Shown here piece by piece: positions 1 through 6,155 of a stretch of 6,155 nt of DNA (within the stretch, counting starts at the first letter, position 1; each line of letters begins with the position of its first letter). This stretch comes from Cyanobacteria bacterium OH_CFB_184 (GTDB lineage: Bacteria; Cyanobacteriota; Vampirovibrionia; Gastranaerophilales; Gastranaerophilaceae), in the NCBI GenBank assembly GCA_023414155.1, contig JAEZOG010000019.1:1-6155 (forward strand), given 5' to 3'. A program made the position numbers and the translations under genes. A model generated the notes under the pieces. It saw only the letters and a list, made by a program, of their open reading frames with translations, did not search any database and was not told where the DNA came from.

Positions 1-557
1 GAACAGATGTAAACATGCTAGATGCGATCGCTAAAGGCGCAAGTGAAGGTATGAAAGTATCTTTAAATGTAATTGCTATGATTCTTGCTCTAATCGCATT
101 AATTGCTATGGTTGATTGGTTCTTGGCAAAAATCGGCTTCGGCTTACATCATTACTTACAAATAAACTTAATGTTTATGGGAATCGACTTAGACCATTTA
201 TCAATGAAAATGATATTAGGCAAACTATTCTCAATATTTGCATTTATGATGGGTGTTCCATTAGACCATGCCAGCCTAATCGGCTCTTTATTAGGAACTA
301 AATTCATCTTAAATGAACTATTAGCATACGTTGATTTAATTTCTATACAAAATATCATCTCGCAAAAAACATATGTTATTTCGGTATTTGCGCTATGCGG
401 ATTCGCGAACGTCAGCTCTGTAGCAATACAAATCGCAGGTATCGGAGAACTTGCTCCTAACCAAAGAAAAAACCTTGCGAGAATGGGCTTTAGAGCATTG
501 ATATGCGGAACTTTAGCATCATATGTATCTGCTTGTATGGCAGGCATGTTGGTATAA
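1..557 (+). CDS. nupC: NupC-type concentrative nucleoside transporter, C-terminal part (5' end outside window)
   Basis: This is the C-terminal ~184 residues of a CNT-family transporter, an inner-membrane symporter that imports nucleosides with Na+ or H+. The frame is open from base 3 (codons for T-D-V-N precede the first ATG at 15), so the ATG at 15 is internal and the gene begins upstream. Family landmarks, numbered from that ATG, appear in the expected order: an N-DAIAKGASEG-like segment with a hydrophobic helix at 16-35; GTKFILNELLAY (94-105), the re-entrant-loop motif whose N-E pair (100-101) contacts the nucleoside; and CGFANVSSVAIQIAGIGELA (128-147), whose N and S residues bind ribose in characterised members. 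It ends with the usual RMGFRALICGTLAS helix. The consensus NEF is NEL here, a mild substitution. It stops at a TAA and is followed by a hairpin terminator. Family assignment is secure, but exact substrate and coupling ion cannot be read from this fragment. Confidence 0.93.
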   Translation, partial: TDVNMLDAIAKGASEGMKVSLNVIAMILALIALIAMVDWFLAKIGFGLHHYLQINLMFMGIDLDHLSMKMILGKLFSIFAFMMGVPLDHASLIGSLLGTKFILNELLAYVDLISIQNIISQKTYVISVFALCGFANVSSVAIQIAGIGELAPNQRKNLARMGFRALICGTLASYVSACMAGMLV

Positions 558-592
558 ATTAACATCTTAAACAAAGAATAAAAGAACTAATA

Positions 593-621
593 AAAAAAGG
601 TAAATATATTATTTACCTTTT

Positions 622-623
<2 letters not shown>
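593..623. terminator. Bidirectional hairpin terminator between nupC and tgt
   Basis: A 13-bp perfect stem (593-605 paired with 611-623) encloses a 5-base loop ATATT. The GGTAAAT/ATTTACC core is flanked by an A-run on one side and a T-run on the other, so transcripts from either strand end in a hairpin plus a U-rich tail. It sits 35 bases past the nupC stop and contains the tgt stop codon (622-624) at its edge, so it plausibly serves both convergent units. The call rests on sequence alone; the stem core is AU-rich with only two G-C pairs. Confidence 0.82.
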
Positions 624-2182
<1,559 letters not shown>

Positions 2183-2188
2183 GTCTTT

Positions 2189-2192
2189 CTCC
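2189..2192 (-). promoter_or_regulatory. Ribosome binding site of ndk (decides the start)
   Basis: Read on the minus strand, GGAG is followed by a six-base spacer (AAAGAC) and ATG at 2182-2180. This favours the ATG at 2182 over the in-frame ATG at 2194, whose own codon overlaps the GGAG. Confidence 0.75.
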
Positions 2193-2208
2193 ATAACTAC
2201 CAACTTAC

Positions 2209-2237
2209 ATTAGACCATAGAATTAGTTATTTTTCAA
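2209..2237 (-). promoter_or_regulatory. Sigma-70-type promoter of ndk-tgt with extended -10
   Basis: On the minus strand, -35 TTGAAA (2237-2232) and -10 TCTAAT (2214-2209) are separated by exactly 17 bases, and the -10 is preceded by TGG, the TGn extension. Both hexamers differ from consensus at one position. Transcription would begin near 2202, giving a leader of about 20 nucleotides before the ndk start. The -35 lies within an inverted repeat (2231-2249). Confidence 0.75.
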
Positions 2238-2249
2238 ATTTTATGAAAA
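2231..2249. repeat. Inverted repeat TTTTCA-N7-TGAAAA over the ndk -35 box
   Basis: TTTTCA (2231-2236) and TGAAAA (2244-2249) are perfect inverted copies with a 7-base spacer. The left arm overlaps the -35 hexamer of the ndk promoter, a position where a repressor could act. The sequence is AT-rich, so it may be compositional chance; no known operator is recognised. Confidence 0.35.
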
Positions 2250-2258
2250 GATTTATTT

Positions 2259-2273
2259 TCACGAATAGCGTGA
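2259..2273. repeat. Inverted repeat TCACG-N5-CGTGA in the divergent region
   Basis: Two perfect 5-base arms (2259-2263 and 2269-2273) flank AATAG, and TTTTT follows. It is the only G+C-rich patch in the divergent intergenic region. It could be an operator between the ndk and TPR promoters, or a weak hairpin. The 5-bp stem is too short for a confident terminator, and neither flanking gene runs into it. Confidence 0.35.
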
Positions 2274-2276
2274 TTT

Positions 2277-2306
2277 TTCAGCACATTTAAGGTAATATTG
2301 TATAAG
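2277..2306 (+). promoter_or_regulatory. Candidate promoter of the TPR gene
   Basis: TATAAG (2301-2306) matches the -10 consensus at five of six positions and lies 19 bases before the start codon. The best -35 at suitable spacing is TTCAGC (2277-2282, 18-base spacer), which is poor, so this promoter would be weak or need an activator. The gene must be transcribed from somewhere in this region because its upstream neighbour is divergent. Confidence 0.4.
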
Positions 2307-2316
2307 AAGATTTTAT

Positions 2317-2324
2317 GGGGTGAT
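2317..2324 (+). promoter_or_regulatory. Ribosome binding site of the TPR gene (decides the start)
   Basis: GGGGTGAT closely resembles the full anti-Shine-Dalgarno complement (GGAGGTGAT). It places the start at ATG 2326 rather than at the in-frame GTG at 2320, which is part of the binding site itself. Confidence 0.7.
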
Positions 2325-2325
2325 T

Positions 2326-4095
2326 ATGGAATACAATAATAAACTTGAAAATGCTTTAGAATTAATAAAAGATGCCAAGTATGATGAAGCAAAGATACTT
2401 TTAACTGAAATAACAGAAGCAGAACCAGAAAATACAGAAGCTATAAGATCTATGGGACTATGCAATGTTAACCTTAACGTTCTTGATGAAGCTTTATCAA
2501 ACTTTAAACATTGTATCGAGAAAAACCCTGAAGATGCACTTGCGCTATATTATTACGGAACAATTCTTGAAATGCGAAATGATCTTGTTGGCGCTAAAGA
2601 ATCTTTCTTAAAGGTTATAGAGTTAAGAGAAGATTACGCTGATGCGTATAAAAGTTTATCTGTAATATATTTAAAACTTCAAGAAAATGAAAAAATAATT
2701 GAATTTTCAGAAAAACTTCTTAGCCTTGCCCCGGATGATTATCAGGCATACTACATAACAGGAATTGCTAACATGGCTTTAAAAAGGTATGACAACGCCA
2801 TAGAATTATTCCAAAGAGCAATAGAATTCAACCCAATCCACGCGGTGCTATACAACAATCTTGGTACAGCGTATATGTCTATTCAAAGCATAGACCAAGC
2901 TATAGAAGCTTTTGAAAAAGCTGTTGAATTAGAACCTGATGCTCCTGTATCATTCTATAATCTTGGTGTGTGCAATCAAATCAAAGAAAAACACACGGAA
3001 GCATATTCATTCTTTAAAAAAGCATATGAACTTAGCCCAACAAGCTTTCACCTAAGCTCACTTGCAACTTCTGCATTCAATGCAAAAATGTGGGATGAAT
3101 CAATCAAGTATTACAATGCTTTAATTGCTGCAAACCCTGAAAAACAAAATTTTCAATACAATCTGGCATGTGCTTATCAAGCTGTAAAAGATTATCCAAA
3201 AGCGATAAGCATTTTAGAAAATTTAAATATAATAAATACAAAAACGACTCAAATCGCAGAAAAATTAGCAGAGATTTATATAGAATCAAATAACCTTGAA
3301 GCTGCAAAAAGCATCTACTCTAACCTTATGAACAAAGGAAAAGTCTCTCCTGAAATTTATTATCAATACGCAATGTTATGTGCAAAAACTGACGATATGG
3401 ACAAGGCTGAAAACATATTAAAAAAAGTTCTGTTATTAGAGCCTAAAAATGCAATCGCACACAAAGATTTAGGGGTCATATACCTTGCAAAAAGGCTATT
3501 TGACTATGCAAAAGATGAACTATTGAAAGCTTATGAACTTGATCCAGAGAATCCAATCATAATATTTGAACTTGGAAATTACTGGAACTTGATGTCTAAC
3601 AACCAAGAAGCACAAGTATATTACGATAAATTGATAACAAAAAATCAACTAGATTCTCAAATGTATTTGCCAATCGGGATAAACCTAATTGCACTAAATG
3701 ATTTTGACAGAGCAAAAACGATTTTAACAGAGTCACTTTCTAAAAATCCACAAAATACTCAGGTGCTTCATAACCTTGCAAAAATATACTTCCTAGAGAA
3801 AAAATACGATGTGGCAAAACAATTGCTGGAAGATGCTTACTTTATCGAGCCAACAGCAGAAGCTGCAAACTCTCTGGCTTCAGTTAAATTTGAGATTGGA
3901 GAATTTGAAGAAGCATACAATTTATATTTAAAAATTCATCATTTATACCCACAAAATACATCAAACTTAATAAATTTAGCAAAATGTAAGATAAAATTAT
4001 CTGACAATAAAAAAGCAAAAGAATATCTAAAAGAAGCTCTGGTACACTTTCCCGAGTCTGAAGAAGCTCAAGAGATATTAGACAGTCTTCAATAG
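2326..4095 (+). CDS. Tetratricopeptide-repeat protein, about 17 TPR units
   Basis: The 589-residue protein is essentially one continuous TPR solenoid. Units of 34 residues can be read almost end to end, with the typical small/aromatic pattern (Y-x-x-L-G at the start, A near position 20, P near position 32). The clearest units begin AVLYNNLGTAY, PVSFYNLGVCN, AIAHKDLGVIY and TQVLHNLAKIY. I count 17 units plus a short capping helix at the C-terminus; units around 8-10 are irregular in length. There is no signal peptide, membrane helix or second domain, so it is probably a cytosolic protein-protein interaction scaffold. Neighbours are the divergent ndk-tgt operon and, downstream, a carbamoyltransferase cassette with its own promoter. 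No clear terminator separates it from that cassette, so some readthrough is possible. TPR arrays diverge too fast to name a specific function or partner from sequence alone; the family call is firm and the role unknown. Confidence 0.93.
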   Translation: MEYNNKLENALELIKDAKYDEAKILLTEITEAEPENTEAIRSMGLCNVNLNVLDEALSNFKHCIEKNPEDALALYYYGTILEMRNDLVGAKESFLKVIELREDYADAYKSLSVIYLKLQENEKIIEFSEKLLSLAPDDYQAYYITGIANMALKRYDNAIELFQRAIEFNPIHAVLYNNLGTAYMSIQSIDQAIEAFEKAVELEPDAPVSFYNLGVCNQIKEKHTEAYSFFKKAYELSPTSFHLSSLATSAFNAKMWDESIKYYNALIAANPEKQNFQYNLACAYQAVKDYPKAISILENLNIINTKTTQIAEKLAEIYIESNNLEAAKSIYSNLMNKGKVSPEIYYQYAMLCAKTDDMDKAENILKKVLLLEPKNAIAHKDLGVIYLAKRLFDYAKDELLKAYELDPENPIIIFELGNYWNLMSNNQEAQVYYDKLITKNQLDSQMYLPIGINLIALNDFDRAKTILTESLSKNPQNTQVLHNLAKIYFLEKKYDVAKQLLEDAYFIEPTAEAANSLASVKFEIGEFEEAYNLYLKIHHLYPQNTSNLINLAKCKIKLSDNKKAKEYLKEALVHFPESEEAQEILDSLQ

Positions 4096-4096
4096 T

Positions 4097-4125
4097 TTGT
4101 CACACCTAAAAATGTCTGATATCAT
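4097..4125 (+). promoter_or_regulatory. Strong promoter of the DUF5989-SxtJ-carbamoyltransferase cassette
   Basis: -35 TTGTCA (4097-4102) and -10 TATCAT (4120-4125) are 17 bases apart, each with one mismatch to consensus, and the -10 is preceded by TGA (4117-4119), an extended -10. It begins one base after the stop codon of the TPR gene. Predicted transcription start is near 4132, giving a leader of about 26 nucleotides. An 8-base palindrome TGATATCA (4117-4124) covers the -10 and could be an operator. Confidence 0.72.
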
Positions 4126-4157
4126 TATATTAAGAGTGCATTTGTGGGAAAAAATTG

Positions 4158-4316
4158 ATGGTTAAAAGAAAAAACATATTAATTGAATTACTAAAATTTG
4201 TATGGAGGAAAAAAGCATACTGGATTTTACCTGTAATAGTTTTTCTTATTTTATTGATTTTCCTTATAGCAGTTGGGTCTTCACCTGTATCACCATTTAT
4301 TTATACAATTATTTAG
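4158..4316 (+). CDS. DUF5989/SxtK-like single-pass small membrane protein
   Basis: A 52-residue protein with a basic, amphipathic N-terminus (MVKRKNILIELLKFVWRKK), one hydrophobic helix (about 22-40) and a conserved tail, SSPVSPFIYTII (41-52). The arrangement W-x-L-P, a hydrophobic run, then SSP-x-x-PFIYT is the recognisable signature of the DUF5989 family, of which SxtK of saxitoxin clusters appears to be a member (from memory of the family, not a search). Charge distribution suggests the N-terminus stays in the cytoplasm. Start ATG 4158 follows a GGGA eight bases upstream; a TTG directly before it is a less likely start. Its stop codon overlaps the AGG ribosome site of the next gene, and the gap is only six bases, so the two are probably translationally coupled. 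Its function is unknown; association with an O-carbamoyltransferase is the only clue. Confidence 0.82.
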   Translation: MVKRKNILIELLKFVWRKKAYWILPVIVFLILLIFLIAVGSSPVSPFIYTII

Positions 4317-4322
4317 GTATCA

Positions 4323-4700
4323 ATGATTAAACTAAAAAATTATCAAAAAGCAGGAACTTCTCTTGCCATATTACCAATTATTCCTACTATCCTGTTCTAC
4401 AGGCATGGGTTTGAACAAGCAGGAAAATACATTATCGTGGGATTTTTGTTTGCTGCTCTTATTTGTTTTGCAAATCAAAATGCAGGAGAAAAAATATATA
4501 AATTTGGTAAAGCAGCAGGCAAAAAGATCGGTCATTATCTATCATTAATAGCTCTATCTATAGTTTATTATCTAGCGTTGCTTCCTACTGCAATTTTGAT
4601 GAAATTGATAAAAAGAGACAGGCTCAAATTAAACAAACAAAACACAAGTTCATACTGGAAAGATCTTAAATTAGAAAATAATTACGAAGATCAATTTTAA
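4323..4700 (+). CDS. SxtJ-family membrane protein
   Basis: A 125-residue protein with three hydrophobic stretches (about 12-26, 35-51 and 71-95), then a basic, hydrophilic tail. The segment YYLALLPTAILMKLIKRDRL (82-101), followed by K-x-N...SSYWKD (104-114), matches the SxtJ family pattern of a last helix ending in P-x-x-x-L-M-x-L-x-x-R/K-D and a conserved S-Y-W. Members sit beside carbamoyltransferases, as in saxitoxin clusters, but no biochemical role is established to my knowledge. An inner-membrane location with the SYW tail in the cytoplasm is an inference from the positive charges. ATG 4323 has AGG five bases upstream, inside the previous stop codon region. The following carbamoyltransferase begins ten bases after its stop. 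It could anchor or regulate that enzyme; this is a hypothesis from context. Confidence 0.83.
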   Translation: MIKLKNYQKAGTSLAILPIIPTILFYRHGFEQAGKYIIVGFLFAALICFANQNAGEKIYKFGKAAGKKIGHYLSLIALSIVYYLALLPTAILMKLIKRDRLKLNKQNTSSYWKDLKLENNYEDQF

Positions 4701-4704
4701 AGGA
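4701..4704 (+). promoter_or_regulatory. Ribosome binding site for the TTG-initiated carbamoyltransferase
   Basis: AGGA lies directly after the SxtJ stop codon, with a six-base spacer (AAAATA) to TTG 4711. The next in-frame ATG is at 4996, well inside the conserved enzyme domain, so the TTG is the only sensible start. Confidence 0.75.
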
Positions 4705-4710
4705 AAAATA

Positions 4711-6155
4711 TTGACATATATATTAGGAATAAGCGCATTTTATCACGACAGTGCAGCGGCGTTAATAAAAGACGGCGAGATCATAGCAGCTGCTCAAGAA
4801 GAAAGATTTACCCGCATAAAGCACGATAGCGAGTTTCCAAAACTTGCAAGTGAATACTGCCTTGAACAAGCAGGAATAACAGCAGAAGAACTCGATGCGG
4901 TTATTTATTACGAAAAACCACTTTTAAAATTTGAAAGAATTTTAGAGACAAACCTTGCCTTCGCTCCTTTTAGCCTAAAAGCTTTCTCAAGAGGGATGCC
5001 TGTTTGGCTAAATAAAAAATTATTTATTCCAAAAGAAATAGATAAAAATTTTGATAACAAATTAAAATGCCCTATTTATTTTTGCACGCACCATGAATCA
5101 CACGCTGCAAGTGCATTTTTCCCTTCTCCGTTTGAAGAAGCAGCCATAATCTGTTTAGATGGAGTTGGCGAATGGAACAGTACAACTTGGGGCACAGGTA
5201 AAGGTAATAAAATTGAGCTTAAGCAGACTGTAGAGTTTCCTCATTCTTTAGGGCTATTATACAGCGCTTTTACAGGATATTTGGGCTTTAGAGTAAACTC
5301 AGGCGAGTACAAAGTGATGGGACTTGCTCCATACGGAGAACCTATTTATGCAGATTTAATACTAGAAAAAATGGTAGATTTAAAAGAAGACGGTTCTTTC
5401 TGGCTGGATCAAAGCTATTTCGACTATTGTAACGGCGAATATATGACCAGTAAGAAATTCCACAAACTGTTTGAAGAAGAACCAAGAAAACCAGAAACAA
5501 GCCTCACTCAAAAGCATATGGACATAGCTAGAAGCATCCAAAAAGTCACTGAAATAATTGTCTTGAATATAGCTAATTATGTATATTCAAAAACAAATGC
5601 CAAAAATTTGTGTTTAGCGGGCGGTTGCGCTTTAAACTGTGTTGCAAACGGTAAAATTTTAAAAGAAGGTCCATTTAAAAACATATGGATCCAACCCGCA
5701 TCTGGTGATGCAGGAGGAGCTTTGGGCGCGGCTCTTGTCGCTAATTATCACATTTATAAAAATGAAAGAAAACCTGAATGCACTGACTTTCAAAAAGGAA
5801 GTTTATTAGGACCAAAATATTCATCAGAAGAGATAAAAACTACTCTTGATGAATTTGGAGCAAAATACGAAGAATACTCTTCAGATGATGATTTGACAAA
5901 GCAAATAGCTAAATATCTAGACGAAGGAAAAATAGTCGGACATTTTGCTGGAAAAATGGAATTTGGACCAAGAGCTCTTGGCAACAGAAGCATTCTTGCT
6001 GACCCAAGAAACAGAGAAATGCAAAAAAAGTTAAACCTTGCAATCAAAAAAAGAGAATCCTTCAGACCTTTTGCGCCAAGCTGCCTTGAAGAATGCGCAA
6101 GTGAAATTTTTCAAATAAAAAACGGCAAAAATAGTCCCTATATGCTCATCACAGC
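4711..6155 (+). CDS. NodU/CmcH/TobZ-family O-carbamoyltransferase (3' end outside window)
   Basis: The frame is open from TTG 4711 to the window edge, giving 481 residues of a family usually near 550-620, so the C-terminus is missing. Family enzymes use carbamoyl phosphate and ATP to make carbamoyl-adenylate in a YrdC-like C-terminal domain, then transfer the carbamoyl group to a hydroxyl in the N-terminal Kae1-like domain. The Kae1-like part shows YILGISAFYHDSAAALI at the N-terminus (His12), the metal-binding HHESH motif (127-131), LDGVGEW with Asp150, GEYKVMGLAPYGEP (198-211), LAGGCALNCVAN (302-313) and SGDAGGALGAAL (331-342, Asp333). The C-terminal domain contains MEFGPRALGNRSILADPR (416-433) and SFRPFAP (450-456). 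All core motifs reached are intact. It is cytosolic and third in a cassette with two small membrane proteins. The substrate is unknown: relatives act on Nod factors, cephalosporins, tobramycin, saxitoxin and probably surface sugars. It resembles SxtI in context, but nothing else here suggests a toxin pathway. Confidence 0.93.
   Translation, partial: MTYILGISAFYHDSAAALIKDGEIIAAAQEERFTRIKHDSEFPKLASEYCLEQAGITAEELDAVIYYEKPLLKFERILETNLAFAPFSLKAFSRGMPVWLNKKLFIPKEIDKNFDNKLKCPIYFCTHHESHAASAFFPSPFEEAAIICLDGVGEWNSTTWGTGKGNKIELKQTVEFPHSLGLLYSAFTGYLGFRVNSGEYKVMGLAPYGEPIYADLILEKMVDLKEDGSFWLDQSYFDYCNGEYMTSKKFHKLFEEEPRKPETSLTQKHMDIARSIQKVTEIIVLNIANYVYSKTNAKNLCLAGGCALNCVANGKILKEGPFKNIWIQPASGDAGGALGAALVANYHIYKNERKPECTDFQKGSLLGPKYSSEEIKTTLDEFGAKYEEYSSDDDLTKQIAKYLDEGKIVGHFAGKMEFGPRALGNRSILADPRNREMQKKLNLAIKKRESFRPFAPSCLEECASEIFQIKNGKNSPYMLIT

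Noticed and set aside
152..574. 140-codon open frame on the minus strand opposite nupC
   Set aside because: It lies wholly antisense to well-conserved transporter sequence apart from a short end in the intergenic gap, and its translation shows no family features. It is a shadow of the AT-rich transporter gene.
2259..2278. Intrinsic terminator (TCACG hairpin followed by TTTTT)
   Set aside because: The 5-bp stem is weak and no gene transcribes into it from the left on the plus strand, since ndk is divergent. It is listed as an inverted repeat instead.
3104..3307. Small minus-strand frame inside the TPR gene
   Set aside because: Low-complexity leucine-rich translation opposite an intact TPR array, with no ribosome site. 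Shadow frame.
4096..4157. Terminator for the TPR gene
   Set aside because: No stem with a following T-run is visible in the 62-base gap; the space is taken by the cassette promoter.
4363..4548. Alternative plus-strand frame inside the SxtJ-like gene
   Set aside because: It overlaps the recognisable SxtJ-family frame in another phase and has no ribosome site or family pattern of its own.
5790..6047. Minus-strand frame inside the carbamoyltransferase gene
   Set aside because: It is antisense to the conserved GPRALGNRS region, and its translation mirrors that motif. No independent evidence.
4097..6155. A saxitoxin biosynthesis gene cluster
   Set aside because: Only the sxtI/J/K-like families are shared. 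None of the defining genes (polyketide-like starter, amidinotransferase, cyclase or hydroxylase types) is present, and these three families also occur together outside toxin clusters.

Overview
The window is AT-rich bacterial chromosome (roughly one third G+C by eye) with tightly packed genes, short intergenic gaps and ordinary bacterial promoter and ribosome-binding signals. The housekeeping genes give no clear taxon. An AT-rich, possibly uncultured gut or aquatic bacterium (for example a non-photosynthetic relative of Cyanobacteria) is only a guess. There are no mobile elements, tRNA or rRNA genes, or CRISPR repeats.

Left part (1-2325). The window opens inside a concentrative nucleoside transporter gene of the NupC/CNT family, of which only the C-terminal ~184 residues are present. 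It converges on an ndk-tgt operon on the minus strand (nucleoside diphosphate kinase, then tRNA-guanine transglycosylase), whose two reading frames overlap by 14 bases. One symmetrical hairpin lies between the convergent genes, contains the tgt stop codon and can terminate both. The operon has a very good promoter (TTGAAA, 17-base spacer, extended -10 TGGTCTAAT). A ~140-base divergent region with several ATTTT(T)CA repeats and two inverted repeats separates it from the next gene.

Middle (2326-4095). A 589-residue protein consists almost entirely of about 17 tetratricopeptide (TPR) repeats, with no signal peptide or membrane segment. It is probably a cytoplasmic scaffold whose partner is unknown.

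Right part (4097-6155). Directly after the TPR stop codon is a second strong promoter with an extended -10. It drives a compact three-gene cassette: a 52-residue one-helix membrane protein of the DUF5989/SxtK type, a 125-residue SxtJ-family membrane protein, and a NodU/CmcH/TobZ-type O-carbamoyltransferase that starts at TTG and runs off the window. The same trio (sxtK, sxtJ, sxtI) occurs in cyanobacterial saxitoxin clusters, and related trios occur near polysaccharide or secondary-metabolite genes in many bacteria. The enzyme class is clear, but the roles of the two small membrane proteins and the carbamoylated substrate are not. This cassette is the most interesting part of the window.
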